Assembly: GCA_045593555.1 (NCBI GenBank)
Contig: JAZNWU010000010.1
Location: 62,001-126,000 of the forward strand
Direction of reading: 5' to 3'
Length of the DNA stretch: 64,000 bases
Source: Fimenecus sp045593555
Lineage (GTDB): Bacteria; Bacillota; Clostridia; Oscillospirales; Acutalibacteraceae
Shown here in pieces: positions 1-8,558 of this stretch. A model generated the notes under the pieces. That model ran no database searches, had not been told where the DNA came from, and worked only from the letters and a program-made list of their open reading frames with translations. The position numbers and the translations under genes are program-made. Each line of letters begins with the position of its first letter. Position 1 is the stretch's first letter.

Positions 1-269
1 GGACCATTTTTTATAGTTCTGACTCTGCCCAAGCCTGATTCAATACCAAGACAAGCACCTAAAAGGTTATCTGCATTAAAATCTGTTTCAACCTCAACAA
101 CAATGTTAAGAAAATCGTCCTGATTATCATATCCCACAGGGTCTGTTTCGTAAACATTTGAAACATCTGTAACAGAGGTCATAGGTAATAAATTCAAGGC
201 ATCAATTGAGTCCTGAAGGTTCTTCATTCTATCCCCTATATTTGTGCCAATTCCAAGATATGCTTTCAT
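1..269 (-). CDS. folK: HPPK, 6-hydroxymethyl-7,8-dihydropterin pyrophosphokinase (3' part outside window)
   Basis: N-terminal ~89 residues of the enzyme that pyrophosphorylates 6-hydroxymethyl-dihydropterin, the step before dihydropteroate synthase. It starts MKAYLGIGTNIGDR, the typical HPPK opening (GSNxG-like strand and turn), followed by the NVYETDPVG segment of the family and the beginning of the conserved FLN region. The gene runs off the left edge, so the catalytic HxRxxxxRPxDxD motif cannot be seen. The ATG at 269 overlaps the folB stop by 4 nt (ATGA), so it is translationally coupled as the last visible gene of folE-folP-folB-folK. Identification rests on both sequence and context. 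Confidence 0.9.
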   Translation of the reverse strand, partial: MKAYLGIGTNIGDRMKNLQDSIDALNLLPMTSVTDVSNVYETDPVGYDNQDDFLNIVVEVETDFNADNLLGACLGIESGLGRVRTIKNG

Positions 270-628
270 TCTCGTGACCTCTCAATTGTAACTGCGACAT
301 ATTCAAAGTCTGCTTTAATCGGTGCTTCCGGCTTTTTCAAAGTAATTACTAATGAACAGATTTTATCAAATTCGTAAAAAAGTTCATCAGCAACTCGTTG
401 TGCCACTCGTTCAAGCAAATCATTTTTTTCGCTTTGTGCCACTCTGCGAACCGTTTTGATGATTTTAGCATAACTAACTGTATCATCAACATTATCTGTT
501 TTTCCGGGTACTGACAAATCAACTGTCGCTTCAATATCGAATATGAAATTCTGACCGTCAACTTTTTCTTCGGGATTGACACCGTGATAACAGAATAATT
601 TCAAGTTTTTAACAATAATCTTATCCAT
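266..628 (-). CDS. folB: Dihydroneopterin aldolase
   Basis: Cytosolic enzyme that cleaves 7,8-dihydroneopterin to 6-hydroxymethyl-dihydropterin and glycolaldehyde in folate synthesis. The 120 residues match the normal single-domain tunnelling-fold length. It begins MDKIIVKNLKLFCYHGVNPEEK, with the family's xxYHGVxxxE motif (the Glu is a substrate-binding residue), and ends with the KPEAPI and VAVTIERSR strands. It starts 1 nt after the folP stop (TAA at 630-632) and overlaps folK by 4 nt, so it sits inside the folate operon. Nothing unusual is seen. Confidence 0.95.
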   Translation of the reverse strand: MDKIIVKNLKLFCYHGVNPEEKVDGQNFIFDIEATVDLSVPGKTDNVDDTVSYAKIIKTVRRVAQSEKNDLLERVAQRVADELFYEFDKICSLVITLKKPEAPIKADFEYVAVTIERSRE

Positions 629-629
629 T

Positions 630-1457
630 TTAACCTCTTAACACTGCATCACACATTCTTGCAGCTAAAACATTTTCACGAACATTATGCACTCTGATAA
701 TATCAGTTCCACCTTGTATTGCAAGAGCATTTGCAGAAATTGTTCCGTAAACCAAATCTTCTTTTTCAGCATTTGTTGCATTTGCAACTACTCTTTTTGA
801 TGAAAGTGCTGTTATCAAAGCAACATCTTTAATTTTTATTTTATTAATATTTCTTATTAACTCAAGATTATCTTCGTGAGATTTTCCAAAACCAATTCCT
901 ATATCAAAAGCAAGTTGATTTTTACTTATTCCGTAAGATTCACACTTATTAAGCATTGACTGAAAGAAATCAATAACATCCTGAATAACACCATTTTTAT
1001 AATCCATAACAGTTGAAGAATCCCCACCACCTGTATGCATTATAATCCAACCACAGTTATATTTTTTTACAAGTTCTGCCATTTCAGGATTAAAAACACC
1101 ACTGACATCATTGATAATTGATGCACCATTTCCCAATGCATATTCAGCAACATCAGGATAAAAGGTATCAACAGAAATTATAGCATTTGTTTCGTTCGCA
1201 AGTAACGGCAAATATCGTTTTATAATTTCAAGTTCTTCGTCAGGAGATAAAACAGTATGACCAGGCCGTGTTGAATGAGCACCGATATCAATAATATCAG
1301 CACCTTCGATGAGCATTCTCTTTGTGTGTTCTACTGCCTTTTCAGGTGAGTTGTATTTTCCACCATCAAAAAAGGAGTCAACAGTAACATTGAGAATACC
1401 CATTACATATGTTTTCTTTCCTAACTCAAAATCAAAGTTTTTACCTGAAAAAGTCAT
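630..1457 (-). CDS. folP: Dihydropteroate synthase
   Basis: Condenses 6-hydroxymethyl-dihydropterin pyrophosphate with p-aminobenzoate; the classical sulfonamide target. 275 residues, a full-length TIM barrel. Visible motifs are GILNVTVDSFFDGG near the start (pterin/pyrophosphate loop), the DIGAHSTRPG loop (usual form DIGGESTRPG), SVDTF, INDVSG, DIGIGFGKS and the C-terminal IIRVHNV. The GILN motif has Val where many homologues have Thr-Pro (NVTVDSF against NVTPDSF), a mild divergence in the substrate loop. ATG at 1457 overlaps the folE stop by 4 nt. Second gene of the fol cluster. Confidence 0.95.
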   Translation of the reverse strand: MTFSGKNFDFELGKKTYVMGILNVTVDSFFDGGKYNSPEKAVEHTKRMLIEGADIIDIGAHSTRPGHTVLSPDEELEIIKRYLPLLANETNAIISVDTFYPDVAEYALGNGASIINDVSGVFNPEMAELVKKYNCGWIIMHTGGGDSSTVMDYKNGVIQDVIDFFQSMLNKCESYGISKNQLAFDIGIGFGKSHEDNLELIRNINKIKIKDVALITALSSKRVVANATNAEKEDLVYGTISANALAIQGGTDIIRVHNVRENVLAARMCDAVLRG

Positions 1458-2017
1458 TTTAATCCCAACAGAGTCATAACCTCGGCTCTTGTTCTTGCAT
1501 CCTTTCGCATAATTCCTCTTAATGCTGATGTCTGTGTCTGTGAACCTGCAGCTCTTATACCACGCATAGTCATACAGAGATGCTCTGCTTCAACAACGAC
1601 TGCAACACCTTTTGGATTCATTTCTTTTTGAATAAAATCTGCAATCTGTGCAGTTAATCTTTCCTGTAACTGCGGACGACGAGCATATGTATTTACAATT
1701 CTTGCAAGTTTTGAAAGACCGATAACAATTCCATCGTCATTTGGCATATATGCAATATGTGCTTTACCTACAAAAGGTAAAAAATGATGCTCACACATTG
1801 AATACATAGGAATATCACGTACAACTACTATTTCATCACTCTGTCCTTCACGAAACATTTTCAAATGCTTTTCAGGATTTTCCTCAAGTCCTGAAAAGAT
1901 TTCTTCATACATATTGGCAACTCGTTTTGGAGTTTCCTGGAGTCCTTCTCTGTCAGGGTCCTCACCTATTGCCAACAAAATTTCACGAAATGCATTTTCT
2001 ATTCTTTGTTTATCCAT
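1454..2017 (-). CDS. folE: GTP cyclohydrolase I
   Basis: First step of folate (and possibly tetrahydrobiopterin-type) synthesis: GTP to dihydroneopterin triphosphate. 187 residues, standard for the homodecameric FolE family. Zinc ligands are visible as Cys75 and His78 in MCEHHFLPF and Cys148 in EHLCMTMRG; the ETPKRVANMYEE, SKLARIVNTYARRPQLQERLT and GSQTQTSALRG signatures are intact. A GAGGATTGATAAA leader in the end of the preceding gene provides the ribosome site for ATG 2017. It is separated from the transglutaminase-like gene by 4 nt, so it is probably cotranscribed from the promoter at 4064-4092. Confidence 0.97.
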   Translation of the reverse strand: MDKQRIENAFREILLAIGEDPDREGLQETPKRVANMYEEIFSGLEENPEKHLKMFREGQSDEIVVVRDIPMYSMCEHHFLPFVGKAHIAYMPNDDGIVIGLSKLARIVNTYARRPQLQERLTAQIADFIQKEMNPKGVAVVVEAEHLCMTMRGIRAAGSQTQTSALRGIMRKDARTRAEVMTLLGLK

Positions 2018-2021
2018 TTTA

Positions 2022-3185
2022 TCAATCCTCTTTTAGGACAACACACAAATAATTGCGAGTGTCAATCGTATAATAAGTCACTTTATATGGGTTTAATCTT
2101 CTACCACTTTTATTTACTGCAGAAAAAATATAGTCAAAAAATCCATTATCATTCTCAATATCATTAAGCGCTTTTTCAAAATCCATTGAATCTTCAAACA
2201 CAAATTCTATTCTGTTTTCACCATTTCTTAAATCATCTACTGTACGAACGGAATGTTCTGAAAATCCGTTATAAGATTTAACATAAGAATTTTTTACAAC
2301 ATAATAATGAGATAAATCAGAAATACACGAGTTGTTTACAGGTTCAATATTAAAATGGTCCTTCTGTATCATTTTATCGTTTATATTGAAATAAAAGTAA
2401 ACTATTGAATTATCATCACCTGAATCATTCCATGTGGCGTCAAGATGATAATTAAGATTATCAATCTCTACAATATTCCACATATGTGGCTCTGTTTTAC
2501 CATCAGATTTCCCATCACCAACCACAAGATAATTATCAATATCAAGTGCATCAAGTAAAATCTGAACAGCTCTTGAGTATCCTTCACAAATTGCTTTACC
2601 ATTTATTAATGAATCGTAAGCTGAATCTCCACCTAATTGACTTAACGACGCATCATAAACCGTATTTTCACAAATATAGTCATGGACATATAGCTCTTTT
2701 TCATAATCGGTGTTTAATTTATTTGCATAAGTGATAATTTCATTAATTTTATTATTTAATTCACTTGTTATTTTCTGAGCTTCTGTGGCTGAATTCCTAT
2801 AATTTGGTGTAAATGAAACAGACATCTCATTTTCGACATATTGATAATCGTTATCAACCCAGAAGATATGAGGATTATCATATAAAACTGCAGTAAAAAC
2901 AGATTTGAGATTTTCTTCATCTGTTTCTATTACAAAAGACTCATCAAAATCCATAAATGAAGAATACATCGTAATATATGCTTCTTTTTGAGAATCATTA
3001 AGATGATTATAATAGTAATAAGTGTTGTCATTCAAAAGTTGTTGAAAATCAAGTCTTTCCTGCTGTGTAGGTTGACTTTCTTTAATCTGGTGTTGCTCAT
3101 TTATGGTGTTGACAAAATTCATAAATGGTCCTGTCACAACAATAAGAATAATAAGCATTATAGCCCAGGATAAAAGTTTTTTCAT
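2022..3185 (-). CDS. Membrane-anchored/secreted transglutaminase-like cysteine protein
   Basis: 387 residues with an N-terminal hydrophobic segment (about residues 5-24; signal anchor or signal peptide) and a transglutaminase-like (papain-fold) domain. The catalytic triad can be read: Cys200 in GKAICEGYSRA, His234 in EPHMWNIV and Asp249 in HLDATWND. Before it lies a helical region of about 100 residues ending in YEKELYVHDYICENTVYD, which is typical of the lead-in to this domain. Such extracytoplasmic proteins are usually peptidases or cell-wall-associated; the substrate is unknown. It lies between the LCP-like gene (2 nt upstream) and folE (4 nt downstream). The link to folate genes is probably only transcriptional. 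Confidence 0.8.
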   Translation of the reverse strand: MKKLLSWAIMLIILIVVTGPFMNFVNTINEQHQIKESQPTQQERLDFQQLLNDNTYYYYNHLNDSQKEAYITMYSSFMDFDESFVIETDEENLKSVFTAVLYDNPHIFWVDNDYQYVENEMSVSFTPNYRNSATEAQKITSELNNKINEIITYANKLNTDYEKELYVHDYICENTVYDASLSQLGGDSAYDSLINGKAICEGYSRAVQILLDALDIDNYLVVGDGKSDGKTEPHMWNIVEIDNLNYHLDATWNDSGDDNSIVYFYFNINDKMIQKDHFNIEPVNNSCISDLSHYYVVKNSYVKSYNGFSEHSVRTVDDLRNGENRIEFVFEDSMDFEKALNDIENDNGFFDYIFSAVNKSGRRLNPYKVTYYTIDTRNYLCVVLKED

Positions 3186-3187
3186 AT

Positions 3188-4033
3188 TTATTCACCATCT
3201 GTAAAAGGCTGTGGTAAAAACTTATCATCAGCATAACAGTATGTTTTAATAGTTTCAAGTGAATCAAAAAAATCTATAACTGAAATATCAGTTTTTGATA
3301 AATTAGCAAACTTTTTGAAAAGGGTTTCTGCATCATCAATATGTTCAGCCTTCAAAACTGAGGTGATGATATCACAGATAACCTGTTCTTTATCTTCATC
3401 ATCACAAATCATAAGATAATTTAAAGCTTTTTCACCTGAAATTTCTTGTTTACCTTTTGAGAGTTCAAGATTAAACTCACTTGATTTATAATTCATGCTT
3501 TCTGTTACATTTACAGTTATTCCATTATATGACGATAAGAATTTTCTAAGATTATTCATTTTAAAAACAGCGTATTTATCGGCGTTGATGTTCCATTTTT
3601 CTGAAATGAATTCAACAAGACCCTTCTCTGCAAAATCAGTATAAATACCATTTATACTTTTATATGTTTTACCGTACAAATACTGTGCATCACCATCAAC
3701 TTGCTTCACCTTAAAAGTCTTGTTATCGAAATCAATTACAGTACAGAAAACAGATTTGACTTTATCTTCACTATCTGTAATAATGAACATAACATTTGAC
3801 TTTCCTGACAACGATTCAACAGAATAGACCGGTTTAATCTCTTCTATTGTTGTTTCTTCTTGTGCAGTTGTTGATTCTACAAGATTATTAATATCAAAAT
3901 CAAGAGAATACATAAACAGAACTATGGAACAAACAGAGAGAACAACTATAAAAACTGCAAAAGCAATTATAAAACTTTTAAATTTACTGTTAATTTTTGT
4001 TTCGTTTGGAAAAATTCCTTTATTATAACTCAT
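3188..4033 (-). CDS. LytR-CpsA-Psr (LCP)-like membrane protein, catalytically degenerate
   Basis: 281 residues. A basic cytoplasmic start is followed by one transmembrane helix (about residues 20-45), a Thr/Glu-rich linker and an extracellular domain. The domain follows the LCP pattern: SNVMFIITDSEDK (NILLLGTD strand), CTVIDFDNKTFKVKQVDGD (normally SIDPKTKKISLISIPRD), NADKYAVFKMNNLRKFLSSYNGITVNV (the Asp-Tyr/GGIxV region) and LSKGKQEISGEKALNYLM (L-KGKQxLNGxxAL-Y-R). The key Arg/Asp residues that bind polyprenyl-pyrophosphate (RSDT, PRDT, RxRxxDxxRxxRQ) are absent. True LCP enzymes attach glycopolymers to peptidoglycan; this copy probably has a non-catalytic or altered role. First gene of the operon leading into folEPBK. 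Confidence 0.65.
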   Translation of the reverse strand: MSYNKGIFPNETKINSKFKSFIIAFAVFIVVLSVCSIVLFMYSLDFDINNLVESTTAQEETTIEEIKPVYSVESLSGKSNVMFIITDSEDKVKSVFCTVIDFDNKTFKVKQVDGDAQYLYGKTYKSINGIYTDFAEKGLVEFISEKWNINADKYAVFKMNNLRKFLSSYNGITVNVTESMNYKSSEFNLELSKGKQEISGEKALNYLMICDDEDKEQVICDIITSVLKAEHIDDAETLFKKFANLSKTDISVIDFFDSLETIKTYCYADDKFLPQPFTDGE

Positions 4034-4063
4034 AATACACCGTTATTCTAAAATATTTAATAT

Positions 4064-4092
4064 AGTATATCATAAAATAATCATATTAACAA
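4064..4092 (-). promoter_or_regulatory. Sigma-A-type promoter of the LCP-like/transglutaminase/fol operon
   Basis: On the minus strand: -35 TTGTTA (4087-4092), a 17-bp spacer and -10 TATACT (4064-4069) preceded by TGA (extended -10). It lies about 30 bp upstream of the LCP-like start. No other good promoter is seen before folK. Confidence 0.6.
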
Positions 4093-4114
4093 CAAGAAAA
4101 TAAAAGAGTATTTT

Positions 4115-4154
4115 AAATAAAAAACCTTGCAAGGTACTTTCCCTACAAGGTTTT
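4115..4154 (-). terminator. Intrinsic terminator after the sugar transferase gene
   Basis: Inverted arms AAAACCTTG (4121-4129) and CAAGGTTTT (4146-4154) are followed on the minus strand by TTATTT. It lies just past the stop of the 4159-5526 gene. Confidence 0.75.
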
Positions 4155-4158
4155 CTGT

Positions 4159-5526
4159 TTATTCTGTAAATTCGTATTTTTTCTCTGTTTTACTGAACCC
4201 TTTTGTACTGTCACCTGCTTTGAACAAAACAGTAACAGTCTGCATAATCAGTTTGAAATCAAGCCATAAGCTATACTTTTCAATATACATAAGGTCAAGA
4301 ACAAGTTTATCCTTAGGTGAAGTATTATACTTACCTACAATCTGGGCATATCCGGTAAGACCACCTTTAACCTTTAATCTATATGAGAATTCAGGTAATT
4401 CAGCTGTGTATTTACTTACATTTTCAACCATTTCAGGTCGAGGTCCGACAACACTCATATCACCTTTAAGAATATTGAAAAACTGTGGTAATTCATCAAT
4501 TCTGAACAATCTTAAATATTTACCAACCTTTGTAATTCGTTTATCATTATCTTTTGCTGATTCATTTGTACAGTCAACTTCAGTCATTGTACGGAATTTA
4601 TAAACATCAAAGAGCTTTCCGCCTTTCGTTGCTCGCTTCTGACGGAAGAAAATCTTTCCACCATCTTCAGATTTAATAAGAATTGCTGCAACAAGCATAA
4701 TCGGACCGGATACAATGATGCCAACAAGTGACATAATAATATCCATTGCTCGTTTTACAAATCGTTGTTCAAAAGTAAGGTCACGCATAACAGCAGAAAC
4801 CATTGGCTTGTCATCAAGGAAAATTGACTTACCGCCCATAATCATAATATCTGACATTTCAAAGCTTGTATAGACATTCTTATTATTTGCATAACAGAAT
4901 TCAGTAAATAGAACCTTTTGCTTTGTAGGAACTTCATAAATGAAAATAGTGTCACACTTACTCATAACATCATAAACATTTGGTGAAGTGAAATGAATCA
5001 TATCTGTAACATTGTACTGTTTTTTATATCTTGTAATCTTCGGCATGATAGTATTAAGTGCAATTTCAGAATTTGTAATAACACAACATTTTTCAGGCTT
5101 ATTGATTCCAAAATACACAGCCTGTCCCAAATATGTAAAAAGGAAAATAAGTGCAAGTTGAATCAATATTACAAGAATTAACAAATCAGGAGATTCATAT
5201 ACAAAATAATCATTATTATTTTCATTAACATTCATTATGCAAAGCTGTAAATGAGTAACAAGGTCTGTGACAATAGTTGCTAATGATAATGAAGTGATGA
5301 TAGGCTTACTTTTTAATCTACCGATAGCATAACCACCATAAATTGACACAAGGGAAACTTCAAGCACACAGAATGTAACAAAAGTAACACCCGTTGTACG
5401 GGACAGATGAATAAGCCATGAATATTCTGTACTGAAAACTACAAAAAATGTTCCTATAAGAAGAACATACATAATTGTTTTTATTAAAAATATAATTGTT
5501 CTTTGGGCTTTTTGCAAAATGTTCAT
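4159..5526 (-). CDS. Polyprenyl-phosphate sugar-1-phosphate transferase (WbaP/WcaJ-like)
   Basis: 455 residues. The N-terminal half has about four membrane helices (residues ~10-135) followed by a Rossmann-like CoA-binding-type region (about 140-245). The C-terminal ~200 residues form the bacterial sugar transferase domain: a membrane re-entrant helix after FVKRAMDIIMS, then FFRQKRATKGGKLFDVYKFRTM, the catalytic-type RIDELPQFFNILKGDMSVVGPRPEM, and GLTGYAQIVGKYNTSPKDK. The family transfers a sugar phosphate from a nucleotide sugar to undecaprenyl phosphate to start exopolysaccharide or glycan synthesis. No glycosyltransferase cluster adjoins it. ATG at 5526 has a TTGGAGG site 7 nt upstream. 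It has its own promoter and terminator, so it is monocistronic. Confidence 0.88.
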   Translation of the reverse strand: MNILQKAQRTIIFLIKTIMYVLLIGTFFVVFSTEYSWLIHLSRTTGVTFVTFCVLEVSLVSIYGGYAIGRLKSKPIITSLSLATIVTDLVTHLQLCIMNVNENNNDYFVYESPDLLILVILIQLALIFLFTYLGQAVYFGINKPEKCCVITNSEIALNTIMPKITRYKKQYNVTDMIHFTSPNVYDVMSKCDTIFIYEVPTKQKVLFTEFCYANNKNVYTSFEMSDIMIMGGKSIFLDDKPMVSAVMRDLTFEQRFVKRAMDIIMSLVGIIVSGPIMLVAAILIKSEDGGKIFFRQKRATKGGKLFDVYKFRTMTEVDCTNESAKDNDKRITKVGKYLRLFRIDELPQFFNILKGDMSVVGPRPEMVENVSKYTAELPEFSYRLKVKGGLTGYAQIVGKYNTSPKDKLVLDLMYIEKYSLWLDFKLIMQTVTVLFKAGDSTKGFSKTEKKYEFTE

Positions 5527-5557
5527 AAAACAGCCTCCAAGTTTTATAACTACTCAC

Positions 5558-5586
5558 ATTTTACTTAATACTTAAGATAAAGTCAA
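5558..5586 (-). promoter_or_regulatory. Sigma-A promoter of the sugar transferase gene
   Basis: Minus strand: -35 TTGACT (5581-5586), 17-bp spacer, -10 TAAAAT (5558-5563), about 30 bp before the start codon. Confidence 0.75.
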
Positions 5587-5613
5587 TAATTAAAATAAAA
5601 TGTAACGATTATG

Positions 5614-6513
5614 TCAAATTTCTTTTTTGAAAACATTTTTAATTTGCTCTGGATTCAACTGGGAAAGAACAATACCGATAAAAATGAGAACACAGCCTAA
5701 ATATCCTCTGCCACTCATTATTTCATTAAGAAGAATAGCGCCACCGATTGCACTAAAAACTGATTCCGTTGAAAAAACAATGGATGCAAATGTCGGGTCA
5801 GCATCTCTTTGTCCTAAAATCTGACAAGTGTATGCGACACCAACTGACATTAAACCACCGTAAAGAATAGGGATTCCCGCACTCTTAATTGCTGAAAGCT
5901 CAATGTCTTCAAGGATAAGTGCAAAAAACAGACTTAAAACTCCACACACAAAAAATTGTACCATACTGAATTTTAAAGGACTTATATCATTCACATATTT
6001 ATCAACAACAAGAATATGTCCTGCCCAGAAAAATGCACCGATAATAAGAACAACGTCGCCTATTCCAAAGGTCAGTTCATCACCTGTCATACAAAGGAAG
6101 AACAAACCTACAACAGCAAAAACAGCACCAAACAATGTGAAAATGCTTGTTTTCTTACCCATTACAAATCTTATTAACGGCACTAAAACAGTATAGAGTC
6201 CTGTAAGGAAACCTGCTTTTCCTGCACTTCCTGTTATCTCAACACCATATTGCTGTAAAGTTGATGCGATAAACAAAACAGCACCCGCAAGAATTCCGGG
6301 AATAAGGATATTTTTGATTTTTGTTTTATCAAGTTTTTCTCGTTCAAAAATTAAAATTACAGGTATCAATGATATTGTGCCCAGCATAAAGCGTATTCCG
6401 TTAAATGTAAATGCACCGACAAATTCAGCACCTACTTTTTGTGCGACAAAGGCAAAGCCCCATATCATTGCAGTGAGAAACAACAGAATTGTTGATTTAA
6501 TCTTTGTTTTCAT
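5614..6513 (-). CDS. EamA/DMT-superfamily transporter
   Basis: 299 residues with about ten hydrophobic helices arranged as two tandem EamA repeats. The first half starts ILLFLTAMIWGFAFVAQKVGAEFVGAFTFNGIRF, a classic drug/metabolite-transporter opening; the second repeat contains GGLMSVGVAYTCQILGQRDADPT and STESVFSAIGGAILLNE, also family signatures. Members export amino acids, nucleotides or other metabolites; the substrate cannot be told from sequence. A GGATGA site precedes ATG 6513. It lies directly downstream of clpX beyond a moderate terminator (6535-6556) and has no clear promoter of its own, so read-through from clpX is likely. Confidence 0.88.
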   Translation of the reverse strand: MKTKIKSTILLFLTAMIWGFAFVAQKVGAEFVGAFTFNGIRFMLGTISLIPVILIFEREKLDKTKIKNILIPGILAGAVLFIASTLQQYGVEITGSAGKAGFLTGLYTVLVPLIRFVMGKKTSIFTLFGAVFAVVGLFFLCMTGDELTFGIGDVVLIIGAFFWAGHILVVDKYVNDISPLKFSMVQFFVCGVLSLFFALILEDIELSAIKSAGIPILYGGLMSVGVAYTCQILGQRDADPTFASIVFSTESVFSAIGGAILLNEIMSGRGYLGCVLIFIGIVLSQLNPEQIKNVFKKEI

Positions 6514-6534
6514 ATATGTATCATCCTAAATTAC

Positions 6535-6556
6535 AAGCCACGGAAAACCGTGGCTT
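6535..6556 (-). terminator. Terminator-like hairpin after clpX
   Basis: AAGCCACGG (6535-6543) and CCGTGGCTT (6548-6556) form a 9-bp stem with a 4-nt loop. The U-run after it on the minus strand is weak (GTAATTT), so leaky termination is likely. Confidence 0.55.
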
Positions 6557-6561
6557 AAAAT

Positions 6562-7872
6562 TTATATAGCTTTTTTTGAATTCATTTTATTGAACTTCTT
6601 TGATGTTAAAACACCTGGTTTTCTTGATTCATCACGAACGATTTCAGGATTACCATTTTCATCAACACACTCTCTTGTTATAATAATCTTTGAGATTGTG
6701 TGGTCAGATGGTGTTTCATACATTATATTCATAAGGGTGCTTTCCATAATTCCACGAAGTCCACGAGCACCTGTTTTCTTCTCAAGAGTTTTTTCTGCAA
6801 TTGCAACAAGTGCATCATCAGTAAACTCAAGTTCAACATCATCCATATTGAATAATGCCTTAAACTGCTTTAAAAGTGCATTTTTAGGCTCTGAAAGAAT
6901 TCTGATTAAGTCATCCTTTGAAAGCTGTTGTAAAGCAGTTATAACGGGAACACGACCTACAAGTTCAGGAATAAGACCAAACTTTACAAGGTCCTGTGCA
7001 ATAACCTTTGAATACACATCTTCCTCTTGGAACTGTGCTTTATTCTTTATGTCAGCACCAAATCCAAGACCTGAATTACCGGCACGCTTTTCAACGATTT
7101 TTTCAATGCCGTCAAACGCACCGCCACAAATAAAGAGAATATTTGATGTATCAATCTGGATAAATTCTTGTTGTGGATGTTTTCTGCCACCCTGAGGAGG
7201 AACATTTGAAACTGTTCCTTCGAGAATTTTAAGAAGTGCCTGCTGAACGCCTTCACCACTTACGTCACGAGTAATTGACGGATTTTCGCTCTTACGGGCA
7301 ATCTTATCAATTTCATCAACATAAATGATACCACATTCAGCTTTTTCAATATCAAAATCTGCTGCCTGAATGAGTCTTAAAAGAATATTTTCAACATCTT
7401 CACCAACATAACCTGCTTCAGTAAGTGTTGTTGCATCAGCAATAGCAAATGGAACATCAATAATCTTTGCAAGAGTCTGTGCAAGTACAGTTTTACCAAC
7501 ACCTGTTGGTCCTAAAAGCACAACATTACTCTTTTGAATTTCAACACCATCGTCTGAACCGTGATAAATTCTTTTGTAATGATTATAAACAGCAACACTT
7601 AAAGCTTTTTTAGCTTCATCCTGACCAACAACATACTCATCGAGAGCAGCTTTGATTTCCTGTGGTTTTGGAAGAACTTTTTCTTCAAGTTTTACTTTTT
7701 TACCAGGGTTACTGCGAGTTCTGCCACCGTCATCAATAATACCCATACAAAGTTCAATACATTCGTCGCAGATATATACTCCAGGACCTGCTATAAGTTT
7801 GTCAACCTGTTCCTGTGTTTTACCGCAAAAGGAACATCTGACATTTCTTTCTTTATCGTTATCTCTAGCCAT
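6562..7872 (-). CDS. clpX: ATP-dependent Clp protease ATP-binding subunit ClpX
   Basis: AAA+ unfoldase that feeds ClpP. 436 residues, normal length. The N-terminal C4 zinc-binding domain has Cys13, Cys16, Cys35 and Cys38; the AAA+ module has Walker A GPTGVGKT at 121-128, Walker B IIYVDEIDK, and a sensor/arginine-finger region around LVGRVPVITALQQL. The ClpP-binding IGF-type loop reads GLGFGADIK, as in many ClpX proteins. The gene follows clpP by 16 nt in the order tig-clpP-clpX, common in Firmicutes and proteobacteria. The C-terminus is lysine-rich. ATG 7872 is used. Confidence 0.98.
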   Translation of the reverse strand: MARDNDKERNVRCSFCGKTQEQVDKLIAGPGVYICDECIELCMGIIDDGGRTRSNPGKKVKLEEKVLPKPQEIKAALDEYVVGQDEAKKALSVAVYNHYKRIYHGSDDGVEIQKSNVVLLGPTGVGKTVLAQTLAKIIDVPFAIADATTLTEAGYVGEDVENILLRLIQAADFDIEKAECGIIYVDEIDKIARKSENPSITRDVSGEGVQQALLKILEGTVSNVPPQGGRKHPQQEFIQIDTSNILFICGGAFDGIEKIVEKRAGNSGLGFGADIKNKAQFQEEDVYSKVIAQDLVKFGLIPELVGRVPVITALQQLSKDDLIRILSEPKNALLKQFKALFNMDDVELEFTDDALVAIAEKTLEKKTGARGLRGIMESTLMNIMYETPSDHTISKIIITRECVDENGNPEIVRDESRKPGVLTSKKFNKMNSKKAI

Positions 7873-7888
7873 ATTGACTCCTTAAAGG

Positions 7889-8470
7889 TTATCTTTTATA
7901 AAATACCTTATCTACAATACCGTAATCCATTGCTTCCTGTGCTGAAAGCCAATTATCACGCTCTGTATCAAGTGCAATCTGTTCAATTGGTTTACCAGTA
8001 TTTTCAGCAAGGATTTTATTGAGTTTTTCACGAGTTCTGAGAATGTGCTCTGCTGCAATTTTAATATCAGATGCTTGACCCTGAGCACCACCTAATGGCT
8101 GGTGAATCATAATCTCGCTGTTAGGAAGAGCAAATCTTTTTCCTTTAGCACCTGATGAAAGCAAAAATGCTCCCATACTTGCTGCCATACCCATACAGAT
8201 TGTAGAAACATCACACTTGATGTACTGCATTGTATCGTAAATTGCAAGTCCTGCTGAAACAGAGCCACCCGGACTGTTAATATAAAGGCTAATATCTTTT
8301 TCGCTATCCTGTCCCTCAAGATAAAGTAACTGAGCAACAACTAAAGATGCAGTTGCATCATTTACCTCATCTGACAAAACGATAATTCTATCATTTAAAA
8401 GTCTTGAAAAAATATCGTACTGTCTTTCCCCTCTGTTTGTCTGTTCAACAACGTATGGTACAAGTGCCAT
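7889..8470 (-). CDS. clpP: ATP-dependent Clp protease proteolytic subunit ClpP
   Basis: Serine protease forming the tetradecameric Clp chamber with ClpX. The start at ATG 8470 (193 residues) is preferred because GGAGG lies at 8478-8482; the in-frame ATG 18 nt upstream sits before that site. With this start the catalytic triad falls at the canonical Ser98 (GMAASMGA), His123 (MIHQPLGG) and Asp172 (ERDNWLS). The N-terminus MALVPYVVEQTNRGERQYDIFSRLL matches mature ClpP with almost no propeptide. It lies between the tig terminator and clpX. Confidence 0.97.
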   Translation of the reverse strand: MALVPYVVEQTNRGERQYDIFSRLLNDRIIVLSDEVNDATASLVVAQLLYLEGQDSEKDISLYINSPGGSVSAGLAIYDTMQYIKCDVSTICMGMAASMGAFLLSSGAKGKRFALPNSEIMIHQPLGGAQGQASDIKIAAEHILRTREKLNKILAENTGKPIEQIALDTERDNWLSAQEAMDYGIVDKVFYKR

Positions 8471-8506
8471 AATATTACCTCCAATCAATATCTTTGAAAA
8501 GTATTA

Positions 8507-8539
8507 AAGAATTGTCCTTTTGAGTATTGGACAATTCTT
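8507..8539 (-). terminator. Intrinsic terminator between tig and clpP
   Basis: Eleven-bp arms AAGAATTGTCC (8507-8517) and GGACAATTCTT (8529-8539) with an 11-nt loop. On the minus strand the hairpin is followed by TAATACTTTT. It may attenuate rather than abolish tig read-through, because no strong clpP promoter is visible. Confidence 0.65.
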
Positions 8540-8558
8540 CAACACTTAAACAGTTATT

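Noticed and set aside
4127..4603. 158-aa plus-strand reading frame opposite the sugar transferase
   Set aside because: It is antisense to a gene with clear domain motifs, has no good ribosome site, and its sequence has no family features.
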